From Spiractinospora alimapuensis (GTDB taxonomy: Bacteria > Actinomycetota > Actinomycetes > Streptosporangiales > Streptosporangiaceae): a DNA stretch of 64,000 nucleotides. Made by a program: the position numbers and the translations under genes. The notes beneath the pieces are model-generated. The model was not told the origin of the DNA. It saw only the letters and a program-made list of their open reading frames with translations, and made no database searches. Of the stretch, positions 1 through 8,487 are shown piece after piece. Each line of letters opens with the position of its first letter. Within the stretch, counting starts at the first letter, position 1. Where the stretch lies: assembly GCF_018437505.1 (NCBI RefSeq), contig NZ_CP072467.1, positions 3,286,001-3,350,000 of the forward strand, in the 5' to 3' direction.

Positions 1-13
1 CCACGCGCGGCAC

Positions 14-634
14 CTACGCGCGGCGAACGTCGGTTCCCTGGATGAGGGGCAGCATCACCTCGTCCACGATGCTGACGACGAGATCGTCGCTGAGGTAGCC
101 CGTGTGGAAGAGGAAGTGGAACCGGAGTGAGGCGTGGCCGGCCTCCAGTTGGCGGTCGGTGACGGATTCGACGTCCACTTCGCCGCGTTTCGCGGCGCGG
201 TCCAGGAGATCGCGCATCACCACCATGGTGCGGCTCGCCTCACTGCCACGCAGGTCCTCGATGGTCGAGTGGTCGCGGATCGCGTCGCTGATGACGCCGC
301 GCATGGCGGCACCGATCGGGCCCTGGAGTGCCTCCGCCGACCGACGCATGAAGGCCAATAGGTCACCGCGCAGGCTGCCGGTGTCGGTGATCTCGCCCTG
401 GTGGGGAAAGGTCCGGCCCGCCGCCTCGTAGATGAGGTGGAGTTTGCTCGGCCATCGGCGGTAGACCGACGCCTTGCTCGCCTTGGCGCGCTCCGCCACG
501 CGTTCGATGGTGAGTTCGGCGTAGCCCACCTCGGTGAGTTCGGCGAGCGCGGCGTCCAGGATCGCCGTGTGCAGGGTCTCGCCGCGTCGGCGCGACTTCC
601 GACCGGGTTCCGCCGCCTCGGACACACCATCCAT
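14..634 (-). CDS. TetR/AcrR-family transcriptional repressor
   Basis: A 206-residue regulator. The N-terminal helix-turn-helix lies at about residues 41-64 (LTIERVAERAKASKASVYRRW), the usual TetR recognition region, followed by an all-helical ligand-binding domain. It is the last gene of a three-gene operon: the stop of the phosphotransferase-like gene is 18 bp upstream of its start, and the efflux pump precedes that. By analogy with TetR-pump modules it probably represses the operon through the palindrome upstream of the pump gene. The ligand is unknown. The family call is secure; the target is inferred from position. Confidence 0.9.
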   Translation of the reverse strand: MDGVSEAAEPGRKSRRRGETLHTAILDAALAELTEVGYAELTIERVAERAKASKASVYRRWPSKLHLIYEAAGRTFPHQGEITDTGSLRGDLLAFMRRSAEALQGPIGAAMRGVISDAIRDHSTIEDLRGSEASRTMVVMRDLLDRAAKRGEVDVESVTDRQLEAGHASLRFHFLFHTGYLSDDLVVSIVDEVMLPLIQGTDVRRA

Positions 635-652
635 CGTTCCTCCTCACGACGG

Positions 653-3217
653 TCACCGTCCCTCCGGCTCCGCCCGGACCACGCCCAGGTCGCCGTCGAC
701 GGTGACCCGTTGGCCGTCGACAAGGACGTTGGTCGCCGTCCCGGTACCCATCACGCCTGGGATACCACACTCACGGGCGACGATCGCCGCGTGCGACCCC
801 GGGCCACCGGTGTCCACGACCACCGCCGCGGCGGTCCGGAACAGTGGGGTCCAGGCGGGATTGGTCGTGGGGCACACGAGGATCTCCCCACTGCGGAGCT
901 TCCCGAACTCGGTCGGGTTCCGGATGACACGTACGACTCCGTTGGCCTGGCCGCCGCCACCGGGTGTCCCGGTCACCAGGGCGCCGTCGGTGTTCTGGCG
1001 GTTCGGGAACAGCGTGGTCGCGGCGATCAGGGGCGCGCCCTCCAGCTCCGCTCGGCGGGCTTGGCGGTCGCGGACCAGGGAGCGGAGTCGCTCCCCCTCG
1101 TCCGTGGGGACCTCCTCGGGGCGCGGCAGTTTCTCCACCTCGGAGAGGCGTAGATGCCAGATGTCGTCCGGGTGGCGCAGGACACCCGCGGCGGCGAGGC
1201 GGCGACCGATCTCGACGACGGCGCGGCGTACCAGGGGCAATGTCCGGGAGAACTCGAAGTGCGTGTCCTCCCGGAACGCCGCACCGATCCGGGCGGCCTC
1301 CACCCGACGGCGCAGACGGGCGCGACGCCGGGGGTTGCCTCGCAGGCGGGGGTGGGACTCCAGCCGCGCCAGTGCGTCCTCGCTGGGGTTGGACTCCTCG
1401 GTCTCCAGGTCACGCCGGGCGAGGGCCTGGATCGCCCCGATCGGGATCTCCCACGCCTCGCTCCACGTGGGCGCGGAGATGAGGGTGATGCTCTCGCTCT
1501 CCCGGTGCCCGAACTCGCCTAGGAAGCGTTCGAGGGCGGATCGCAGCTCCGGGTGGAGACCGGCGCGGAGTTGGGCCACGATGGCCTCCGCCGTCTCCTC
1601 CGCGAAGAGTCGGCGAAGCGCGGGATCCGCGCGCACCTCGTCCGCGAGGAGTTGGAGAGCGTCGTTGGCGTCCTGGGTTCTGGTGGGGGCGCCCGCCATC
1701 AGTTGGGAGAGTTGGTCCCTCACACCCAGTCGGGCGAGGGCCAGCCGAAGTCGGATGAGGGCGTACCCCGTGGCCGGCAGGTAGTCGACACGGGTCAGCG
1801 CCATCCGGTCCAACAGCTCCAGTGACTCCCGGGGCCGCCTGCACAGGGTGTCCCAGTCCAGCGTCGAAATGTCCCTCTTGGCCAGGGCGGCGACGTCCCG
1901 GTCGAACCGCTGGTAGCGGGGATCGTTGCGCCACTCGGCGGGGTCGTAGTGGCGGACCTTGCTCGCCAGCCGCAGCGGGGTGAGCACGGTGGCGAACGTG
2001 GGGCGGGGATCGGGTGGCACGAACCGGTCGACGACGCCGTCGACCTCGGGCACCACCTCCGCGAAGTCGAACCTGGCCGCGGGGATGCCGAGGATCATTC
2101 GGTTGACGAGCTGTCCGACGCCGGGCACGGTCCACGCGCTTATGTCCATCGGGTAGGGCCGGAGTGGGAAGAGCTCGGCGATGACCGGCCCCATGAACCG
2201 CTGGATGGGACTGAGCTTGATGGGGGCCGGCGGGACCGCGGTCAGTGGACGTGCCTGGAGCAGCCAGATCTTCCCGTCGCCGTAGGCCCACTCGATGTCC
2301 TGGGGGCGGGAGAAGTGGTTGGCGAGCGCGGTACCCAGGCGGGCCAGTTCCCTGAGCGAGGCGTCCGACAACCGGTCCGTGTCCTCGTCGCGCCCCACCT
2401 CCTCCGTGGTGCCGCCGCCGGGCGCGCTTCGGATCACGACCTCGCGCCGGCCCAGTCGGGACTCCAGTACCGTGCCGTCCGGAGAGAGCCGGTAGTGGTC
2501 CGGCGTGACCATTCCGGACACGACCGCCTCGCCCAGCCCACCGCTGGCCTCGACCACCAGCTCGTCGCGGGCCCCGGTGACGGTGTTGGCGGTGAACAGG
2601 ACGCCCGCCAGTTCCGCGTCGACCATGGCCTGCACGACGACGGCGATCCGTACGCTCTCGGAGTCCACCCCGCGACTGTGCCGGTAGGCGATGGCGCGGT
2701 CGGTCCACAGAGAGGCCCAGCAGTCACGCACCGCGCGCATCAGGGCGTCGATCCCGCGAACGTTGAGGTAGGTGTCCTGCTGGCCGGCGAACGAGGCGCC
2801 GGGGAGGTCCTCGGCGGTGGCGCTGGAGCGGACCGCGACGGGAGGTTCTCCCAGGGCGGTGTAGGCGTCGGTGATGGCGGTACGTACGTCGTCGGGGACT
2901 ACGAGGTCGGCGAACTCGGCGCGGATGGCGCTCCCGACCGCTTCGGCGTCGAAGCCGTCGCCGTCGTCCGACGCCGCGAGGTGGGCGTTGACGCGGGCTT
3001 CCACCCCGTCGGCCAGAGCCTTGGAGTACGCGCCCGTGGTCACGACGAACCCGTCCGGTACCCGGAAACCCGCGGAGACCACCTCCCCCAGGTTGGCGCC
3101 CTTTCCTCCGGCGCTGGCCAGGTCGTTGGCGTCGATGGCGCTGAGTGGAACCACGTGGCCGGTCTCGTCGCGGGATGTCGGCTGGATCGTGGACGGCTCC
3201 TGCGGTGTGGACGTCAT
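653..3217 (-). CDS. PEP-synthase/PPDK-family phosphotransferase, rifampicin phosphotransferase (Rph)-like
   Basis: An 854-residue, three-part phosphotransferase. The ATP-grasp-like N-terminal half has GGKGANLG at 37-44 and VRSSATAEDLPGASFAGQQ at about 129-147. A divergent middle domain follows. The C-terminal swivelling domain carries the phosphohistidine in GGPGSHAAIVARE (His809). Rph enzymes have this layout and about 860 residues, and inactivate rifamycins by ATP-dependent phosphorylation; pyruvate phosphate dikinase and PEP synthase are related, but their PEP/pyruvate TIM-barrel domain is not evident here. The start is the ATG preceded by GGGAGGAC, and that ATG overlaps the pump stop as ATGA. 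The pump and TetR neighbours support a detoxification role. The substrate is not proven. Confidence 0.75.
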   Translation of the reverse strand: MTSTPQEPSTIQPTSRDETGHVVPLSAIDANDLASAGGKGANLGEVVSAGFRVPDGFVVTTGAYSKALADGVEARVNAHLAASDDGDGFDAEAVGSAIRAEFADLVVPDDVRTAITDAYTALGEPPVAVRSSATAEDLPGASFAGQQDTYLNVRGIDALMRAVRDCWASLWTDRAIAYRHSRGVDSESVRIAVVVQAMVDAELAGVLFTANTVTGARDELVVEASGGLGEAVVSGMVTPDHYRLSPDGTVLESRLGRREVVIRSAPGGGTTEEVGRDEDTDRLSDASLRELARLGTALANHFSRPQDIEWAYGDGKIWLLQARPLTAVPPAPIKLSPIQRFMGPVIAELFPLRPYPMDISAWTVPGVGQLVNRMILGIPAARFDFAEVVPEVDGVVDRFVPPDPRPTFATVLTPLRLASKVRHYDPAEWRNDPRYQRFDRDVAALAKRDISTLDWDTLCRRPRESLELLDRMALTRVDYLPATGYALIRLRLALARLGVRDQLSQLMAGAPTRTQDANDALQLLADEVRADPALRRLFAEETAEAIVAQLRAGLHPELRSALERFLGEFGHRESESITLISAPTWSEAWEIPIGAIQALARRDLETEESNPSEDALARLESHPRLRGNPRRRARLRRRVEAARIGAAFREDTHFEFSRTLPLVRRAVVEIGRRLAAAGVLRHPDDIWHLRLSEVEKLPRPEEVPTDEGERLRSLVRDRQARRAELEGAPLIAATTLFPNRQNTDGALVTGTPGGGGQANGVVRVIRNPTEFGKLRSGEILVCPTTNPAWTPLFRTAAAVVVDTGGPGSHAAIVARECGIPGVMGTGTATNVLVDGQRVTVDGDLGVVRAEPEGR

Positions 3218-4788
3218 GGGGTCCTCCCAGTGGTGGTCGAGTCCGCGTGCTCCGGCGCGTGGACCGCGTCGGTGTCGTTGGTGTCGGTGTGCGCACGGTC
3301 CCGTAGGGGCCGTGCCGGGATGGCGAGGGTGAGGAGGCAGGCGATGGCGAGCAGCGGCGCGAGCGCGCCGAGGACGGGCGGCAGTGCCACTCCGTAGGCC
3401 GACGCGACCAGGTCCTGCGCCCGTGGTGAGAGCGTGGCGATGACCTCCGGCGACAGGGACCCCGCGTCGCCCACACGGTCCGCCACCGAGGCGGGCAGCC
3501 GCTCGGCGAAACGCAGGGTGGTCAACGCACCCACGACCGCGATCCCCACCGACACACCGATCTGCCGGAGGAAGGTGACGGTCGACGTCGCGGTACCGAG
3601 GTCGCGGAACTCGACGGCGTTTTGGGCTATCAGGGTCATGACCTGCATGACGAAGCCGATCCCCAGCCCGGTCACCAACAGCACCGCCATGAGGATCCAG
3701 AGCGGTGTCTCCTCCGTGACCAGCAGGAACGAACCAAGCCCACCGGCCGCGATCGCGGTGCCAAGGGTGGGATAGATCCGGTAGCGGCCGGTGCGGGTGA
3801 TCAGGCTGCCGGACAGGGACATCGACACGATCACGCCGAACATGAGTGCGGTGACGGTGAGCCCCGCGCGCGTCGCCGAGGTCCCCACCGCCACCTGGAG
3901 AAACGCGGGGAGGAAGCCGATCGCGCCGAAGAGGGAGAACCCGACCAGGAAGCTCACCGCGCCCGGGATCCAGAAGGCGCGGTCGCGGAAGAGCCGGAGC
4001 GGCAGCACGGGGTCGGCGGCGCGCCGCGCGGCGACCCCCCACACCGTCAGGCCCACCAGCACCGCCGCGAGGGCGCCGACCGTCACCCAGCGGGGAACGT
4101 CCTGGCCGGCGAGTCCGGTGAGGACGACGATCCCGAGTACTCCGGTGCCGAGCCCGGACGCCCCCCAGTAGTCGATCGGCACGACGGAGCGGGGGACCGG
4201 GAGTCCCCGCAGCACTACGCGGATCGCGACCAGGGCGACGACGCCGAGCGGGATCTCGCCGAGGAACACCCAGCGCCAGTCGAGCTGGTCGACCACGAGA
4301 CCGCCCAGGAGCGGGCCGCCCACCGCGGCCACCACATAGACCGCGCCGAGTCGACCGAGGTACCGTCCGCGCTCTCGTGGGCTCACCACCTCACCCAGTA
4401 CGGCCTGCGCCCCAATCATGAGACCGCCGCCGCCGAACCCCTGCACGACACGCCCGGCGAGCAGCCACCCCAGGCTCGGGGCGACGGCGCAGACGACCGC
4501 GCCCACCACGAACAGCAGGATCGCGGCCTCCAGTACCCGGCGGCGGCCCAGCCGGTCCCCGAGTTTTCCGTACAGCGGCATCACGACGGTCGCGGCCGCG
4601 AAGTAGGCGGTGAGAATGACCGGCATCGCCTCCAGACCGCCCAGTTCACCCGCGATCGCCGGCAGCGCGGGCGTCATGACGGTCTGGTCCAGGGCTCCAA
4701 GCAGCATCGCCACCATCAGCCCTGGCAGCACCACCCCGACGCGGGGAGCGCCGTCGCCCCCACTCGCGGCACTGGAGGTGTCGCCCAT
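3214..4788 (-). CDS. MFS drug efflux transporter, DHA2 (14-TM) type
   Basis: A 524-residue polytopic membrane protein. The first helix contains LDQTVMTPALPAIAGELG, the D-x-T-V-x-x-x-A-L-P signature of EmrB/QacA-type drug:H+ antiporters. The A-loop GKLGDRLGRRRVL follows helix 2, and motif C-like GGPLLGGLV lies in helix 5. Length and hydrophobic pattern fit 14 transmembrane segments. It is the first gene of an operon with the Rph-like enzyme (4-bp ATGA overlap) and the TetR gene. A palindromic operator candidate lies 19-52 bp upstream. Export of a hydrophobic antibiotic is likely; the exact drug is not visible. Confidence 0.88.
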   Translation of the reverse strand: MGDTSSAASGGDGAPRVGVVLPGLMVAMLLGALDQTVMTPALPAIAGELGGLEAMPVILTAYFAAATVVMPLYGKLGDRLGRRRVLEAAILLFVVGAVVCAVAPSLGWLLAGRVVQGFGGGGLMIGAQAVLGEVVSPRERGRYLGRLGAVYVVAAVGGPLLGGLVVDQLDWRWVFLGEIPLGVVALVAIRVVLRGLPVPRSVVPIDYWGASGLGTGVLGIVVLTGLAGQDVPRWVTVGALAAVLVGLTVWGVAARRAADPVLPLRLFRDRAFWIPGAVSFLVGFSLFGAIGFLPAFLQVAVGTSATRAGLTVTALMFGVIVSMSLSGSLITRTGRYRIYPTLGTAIAAGGLGSFLLVTEETPLWILMAVLLVTGLGIGFVMQVMTLIAQNAVEFRDLGTATSTVTFLRQIGVSVGIAVVGALTTLRFAERLPASVADRVGDAGSLSPEVIATLSPRAQDLVASAYGVALPPVLGALAPLLAIACLLTLAIPARPLRDRAHTDTNDTDAVHAPEHADSTTTGRTP

Positions 4789-4806
4789 GCGTCCTCCTAC
4801 CCAACC

Positions 4807-4840
4807 CTTAGGAAACGGTTCGTTTCGTAGAAAGCCTAAG
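4807..4840. promoter_or_regulatory. Nested inverted repeats, candidate TetR operator
   Basis: Directly upstream of the efflux gene is the perfect palindrome GAAACG-GTT-CGTTTC (4812-4826). It is nested with an outer inverted repeat CTTAGG/CCTAAG (4807-4812 and 4835-4840). The size and position fit an operator for the TetR encoded at the end of the operon. No protein-binding data are available. Confidence 0.6.
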
Positions 4841-5007
4841 GCGGCGAAATAGAAAACGCAACGTTTCTTATGAGAGTCGGTCGGACGAATTTCGCTTTGC
4901 CCCCACTCCTGGATGCCCCCTACGCTGCCCCGAGGCTGGCCCGCTCTCTCCGGCAGGGAGGGAGACTGGCAGCACCACCCCAGACGCCAGCAGCAGGAGG
5001 ATCGCGG

Positions 5008-5571
5008 ATGCCGTCCGTGCCGCACGCCGAACTCGCGTCCACACTCGACGCCCACACGCCACGCGACGGCACGGAGACCGCGGACCTGGAGCGAACCCGC
5101 GCCCTCCTCACCACTCCGGATCCTTGGGACCGCACCACCCCGCTGCACGCCACCGCGTCCGCGCTGATCGTGCACGTGCCGACCCGCCGCGTACTGATGC
5201 GCTGGCACCCCCGCCTTCGGGCCTGGCTCCAGGTCGGCGGGCACGCCGACCCTGGCGAGACCGACCCGATCCAGGTCGCCCTCCGCGAGGCACGCGAGGA
5301 GAGCGGACTCGACGACGTCCGCCCCTGGCCGGACCAGCGTCTCCTGCACGTCGTCGTGGTCGACGTCCCCGCCAACGACCGCGAACCCGCCCACGAACAC
5401 GCCGACCTGCGCTTCGCCCTCACCTGCGACTCCCCCGACCGCGCCCGCCCCGAGCACTCCGAGGCGCACCTTCGGTGGCTGACCGTCCCCGAGGCGCAGG
5501 AGCTGAGCGGCGAGGACAACGTCGTCGAGACCCTCGACCGCCTGAACCAGTTGCTGGTAACCAACGGCTGA
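5008..5571 (+). CDS. Nudix hydrolase
   Basis: A 187-residue Nudix-fold pyrophosphohydrolase. The Nudix box spans residues 78-101 (GHADPGE then RE-x-x-EE-x-GL, with Glu94, Glu97 and Glu98 as metal ligands). It has one extra residue in the spacer between the first Glu and the RE pair, a spacing I recognise from some actinobacterial Nudix proteins. The ATG is chosen because AGGAGG lies 7 bp upstream; the frame is open further upstream but that part lacks coding character. It is divergent from the efflux operon. The nucleoside-diphosphate-linked substrate cannot be read from the sequence. Confidence 0.85.
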   Translation: MPSVPHAELASTLDAHTPRDGTETADLERTRALLTTPDPWDRTTPLHATASALIVHVPTRRVLMRWHPRLRAWLQVGGHADPGETDPIQVALREAREESGLDDVRPWPDQRLLHVVVVDVPANDREPAHEHADLRFALTCDSPDRARPEHSEAHLRWLTVPEAQELSGEDNVVETLDRLNQLLVTNG

Positions 5572-6680
5572 GGGGGTAGCTGAACCACACCGGTCGACAG
5601 GGGGCGATCAGGGCCCCTCGGGCCTGCCCGTTCGACACGCTCTCCACTTGCCGTGACCTGGTCGTTCGCTGACGCACCGGAGAGGACCGCGTCCCCGACG
5701 AGCCGCACGCCTACCGAGTCGAAGACCTCTCCTGGCCGTGTGTCCCTGTCGTCGGCGGGGCCCGAACAGTCAACCGGGACACCCGCCGCGTCCCGCCCGG
5801 CGCCCGAGCGGCCCCCGCCGTCTCACGGCCCGCTCGCACCGGGCGCGGAGGGTCGAACGAAGCCGGGCCCTCGAGGCGATCATGGTGCCCGGCCGCCAGG
5901 GCACCGACGCCGTGGGCCGCGCGGGCGGCACGCGGCACGGCCGATTCGCGCCCGCCCCCGATCACGCCAGCGGAACCGGCACGACCAGAAGGAGAACCCA
6001 CGGCGACTCCGCAGACGCGACGTGACTCCACCAGGTGCGGCGAGGCTTCGAACCCGGGCCCCGGCGCCCGAACATCGTGCCGCGCCTGGGGACTCTCCCG
6101 GCGACTCGGGGCCTGTCCCGAGCTGGTCACATTGAGGACAGGCGGACGGAACCGGCCGCTTTCCACCGTCGCCCCGACGCGAACGGCGCCCCCCCAAACG
6201 GACGCACTCCACACTCGCACCGGCTCGGTGGACTGGCTGGCTGGCGCCCGAACGCCCGACGGGACGGTCCGGCGCGGATCGACCCTTTGCGCGGTGCGGA
6301 GCGGAGTTCGGACGACCCTCTCACCTGGGCATGCCGCGCACGAGGTGCGGCTCGTCGTCACCACCGCTCGCATCGGTGCGCGCCCCCCACCGGGCACAGG
6401 GGACGAGCGAACACCGGCGGTCGAGGTGACCACGGCTCCCTGCCATCACGTCGGGGTCGCTCCGACGGCGGCGGACGAACGCGCGGCGAACGGAGGCACT
6501 GGTCGCTCGCTGATGCCCCGCCTACCCCCAAGGGGCAGTCGGGCGCGCCCCAGTCGTGGCGGGGATGACCGGCGGCCGGCGGCCCATCTCCCCTCCCGCT
6601 CGGGGCGGAGCGTGTCGGGCGACGTGCGGCACCCGGTCGGTGTGGTGGTGGGGGCGGAGTCCGACCATTGTGGGAGGCGT
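5572..6680. other. Gene-poor intergenic region, no supported gene
   Basis: About 1.1 kb between the Nudix gene and the terminator of the DUF6194 gene. Open frames exist on both strands, as expected at this GC content. Their translations are low-complexity Arg/Pro/Gly-rich strings without a recognisable domain, and none combines a good ribosome site with a plausible protein. A T-loop-like string near 6046 does not fold as a tRNA. No transposase remnant or array was seen. Confidence 0.5.
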
Positions 6681-6711
6681 GCTCCCCGGGTCGTGGTGCG
6701 GCCCGGGGAGC
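6681..6711 (-). terminator. Hairpin downstream of the DUF6194 gene
   Basis: A perfect 10-bp inverted repeat, GCTCCCCGGG (6681-6690) and CCCGGGGAGC (6702-6711), with an 11-nt loop. It begins 7 bp beyond the DUF6194 stop codon, the right place for a GC-rich actinobacterial terminator, although there is no strong T-tract. Confidence 0.7.
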
Positions 6712-6717
6712 ACGGGG

Positions 6718-7185
6718 TCACTGTGGGGTGTCACGACGGTGGAAGCGGCGTCGGGCTTGGTCGTGGGCGGACTGGAGCAGCTCCACGACGGCCTTGGCGG
6801 TGTCGGCTCCGGGGTTGACGACGGCCACCCAGCCGTTCCGGGCGTACAGCGGGTGGGGGACGATCACGTCGGCCGCGCTGGCGTCGGTTGGGGATGGTGT
6901 CGCGTCCTTCGGCTCGGCGTTCACCCAGCGGCGGTACGCGGCGGAGCCGACCCAGATGTTGAGCCGAAAGGTGTCGGGCCGATCCAGGCGGGACGCCACG
7001 TCGTCCGGATAGTCCTTGGTCACGATCGTCGCGAACGGTTGGGTTCGCGGAATGACACCGTCAGGCGCGTAGTAGAAGAAGGAGTCTCCCCAGGCGACCT
7101 CGGGTGTATCGTCTCCGGGCTGGGGTCGCAGCGTGAGCACTCCGTCCATGCCGGCGATGAACCGGATGAGTTCCTGTTCGGTCAT
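6718..7185 (-). CDS. DUF6194 family protein
   Basis: A 155-residue soluble protein of unknown function. It contains the pattern I associate with DUF6194: an early MTEQELIRFIAG helix, PEVAWGDSFFYYAPDG, then PFATIVTKDYPDD and RLDRPDTFRLNIWVG. No catalytic motif can be assigned. The start is the internal ATG (MTEQEL) 61 bp from the divergent MerR gene; upstream in-frame sequence is not needed for the domain. A hairpin terminator follows the stop. The shared upstream region suggests the MerR-like protein may control it, which is an inference. Confidence 0.75.
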   Translation of the reverse strand: MTEQELIRFIAGMDGVLTLRPQPGDDTPEVAWGDSFFYYAPDGVIPRTQPFATIVTKDYPDDVASRLDRPDTFRLNIWVGSAAYRRWVNAEPKDATPSPTDASAADVIVPHPLYARNGWVAVVNPGADTAKAVVELLQSAHDQARRRFHRRDTPQ

Positions 7186-7246
7186 ACCTCCAGCGTGAAC
7201 CTGAAGTGCATGTGGAGACTTACGCCCGTCGATTGGGGGAAGAACC

Positions 7247-7957
7247 GTGCGAAGTCTCAACTCAGGGCTACGGACCAGCGACGTGGCCCGCGAGTCCGGG
7301 TACTCCGTGCAGCAGATCCGGGATCTGGAGCGTCACGGTGTACTCCCGGTGGCGTCGCGGTCCCCCTCCGGATATCGCTCCTACGACTGGAACCACGTGA
7401 GCGCCGCCCTCGCGTACAGGGCGTTCGCCGCCGCGGTCGGTCCCGCGGAGGCGAAGGGCATCATGCGTGCCGCCGTTCGCGGCAGGTCCGTCGAGTTGGT
7501 GGAACGCCTGGACAGCGCGCACGCCACACTGCACCGGGAACGGCAGGACCTGCGACTCGCCCGACACGCCGTCGCGACGATCACCAACGAGCCGATCGAC
7601 GCTCCGCGTCCCTCGGATCTCATGACGATCTCCGAACTCGCCGACGCGCTGGGGGTCCGCCCCTCCACCCTGCGCCACTGGGAGACCGAGGGGCTGATCA
7701 GCCCGCGTCGCACCGGCCCCCGCGCGGCGCGTAGCTACGCTCCACGGGACGTCCGCGACGCGCGGATCGTGCACCAACTGCGAGGCGCCGGCTACCGGGT
7801 GCCCACGCTCCGGGAACTGATGCCCCGGCTCCGACACACGCAGCGATGGGAGGAGGTGACCCGGGCGTTGGCGGCGCGTGAGACCACCCTCAACGCCCGA
7901 TCGCGAGAACTGGTTCGGGCCGCGGCGGCCCTCGACTCCCTGCCCGTGTGGAAATAG
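7247..7957 (+). CDS. MerR-family regulator with two tandem HTH domains
   Basis: A 236-residue protein with two complete MerR-type winged-helix units instead of one. The first is at about 9-50 (TSDVARESGYSVQQIRDLER, then SGYRSY). The second is at about 126-169 (TISELADALGVRPSTLRHWE, then ARSYAPRDV). They are separated by a helical segment rich in Arg and Leu. No C-terminal metal-binding cysteines are present, so it is not a classical metal sensor. The GTG start is preceded by GGGGGAAG. It is divergent from the DUF6194 gene and shares a 61-bp promoter region. The effector is unknown. Confidence 0.85.
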   Translation: MRSLNSGLRTSDVARESGYSVQQIRDLERHGVLPVASRSPSGYRSYDWNHVSAALAYRAFAAAVGPAEAKGIMRAAVRGRSVELVERLDSAHATLHRERQDLRLARHAVATITNEPIDAPRPSDLMTISELADALGVRPSTLRHWETEGLISPRRTGPRAARSYAPRDVRDARIVHQLRGAGYRVPTLRELMPRLRHTQRWEEVTRALAARETTLNARSRELVRAAAALDSLPVWK

Positions 7958-7969
7958 CCCCGCGGTAGC

Positions 7970-8010
7970 GAGTGGAAGTGCGCGTTCACCCGCTGGACGC
8001 GCACTCACTC
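7970..8010. terminator. Bidirectional hairpin between convergent genes
   Basis: GTGCGCGT (7978-7985) pairs with ACGCGCAC (7997-8004), and the outer GAGTG (7970-7974) pairs with CACTC (8006-8010). It lies between the stops of the MerR gene and the convergent membrane-protein gene. Confidence 0.65.
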
Positions 8011-8065
8011 CGACGGGGGTGGAGAAATCCCGTTGGGGGGAGGGCGGGCAGGGGAAGGGACGCGG

Positions 8066-8416
8066 TCAGATCGCGGGGAGGCCGCCGAGGACGACCGTGA
8101 AGCCGGCGATCAACCAGGCCACGAGAGAGTAACCGAGGGTCTGCGCACGCAGGTCGGAGCGTTCGCGCAGGGACGGCAGGACGAACGCCGCGACGAACAG
8201 GACCAGCGCCAGGACGCCGGGGATAAGCGACGCCAGCGCGAACAGACTCATCTGGTCCAGACAGCTCTGCGTCGGATAGTCACCGCAGAAGATCCGCACT
8301 CCCCACCCTCCAAAAGCGGCCCACAGCCACACCGACACAACGAGAACTCCGGCGACCACGAGAGCGACGGAGTAGAGCTCCCACCGGCCACCGGACCATA
8401 TCCGGCTACCGCGCAT
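8066..8416 (-). CDS. Small integral membrane protein of unknown function
   Basis: A 116-residue protein with three predicted membrane spans: about residues 15-36 (SVALVVAGVLVVSVWLWAAF), 56-82 and 94-115. Two cysteines flank a short loop between spans 1 and 2 (FCGDYPTQSC), which could form an extracytoplasmic disulfide. I recognise no family. It is downstream of the scramblase-like pair on the same strand, 71 bp away, and could be co-expressed. The ATG start has only a weak ribosome site. Confidence 0.65.
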   Translation of the reverse strand: MRGSRIWSGGRWELYSVALVVAGVLVVSVWLWAAFGGWGVRIFCGDYPTQSCLDQMSLFALASLIPGVLALVLFVAAFVLPSLRERSDLRAQTLGYSLVAWLIAGFTVVLGGLPAI

Positions 8417-8487
8417 ACCGTGGACCTACCCGCGGCGGTTCAGGGAACGCCCCAGGTAGACCCACGTTATGTCAGGGCCGCGGTCGC

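Noticed and set aside
3218-4042. Extending the Rph-like protein upstream in frame to 4042
   Set aside because: The added part is an out-of-frame reading of the efflux-pump gene, and a good ribosome site precedes the ATG at 3217.
6035-6110. tRNA-like string TTCGAACCC near 6046
   Set aside because: The flanking bases do not form a T stem, and no acceptor or anticodon arm is found on either strand.
7185-7247. MerR operator CTCCA/TGGAG in the shared promoter
   Set aside because: The arms are only 5 bp and 20 bp apart; too weak to list without data.
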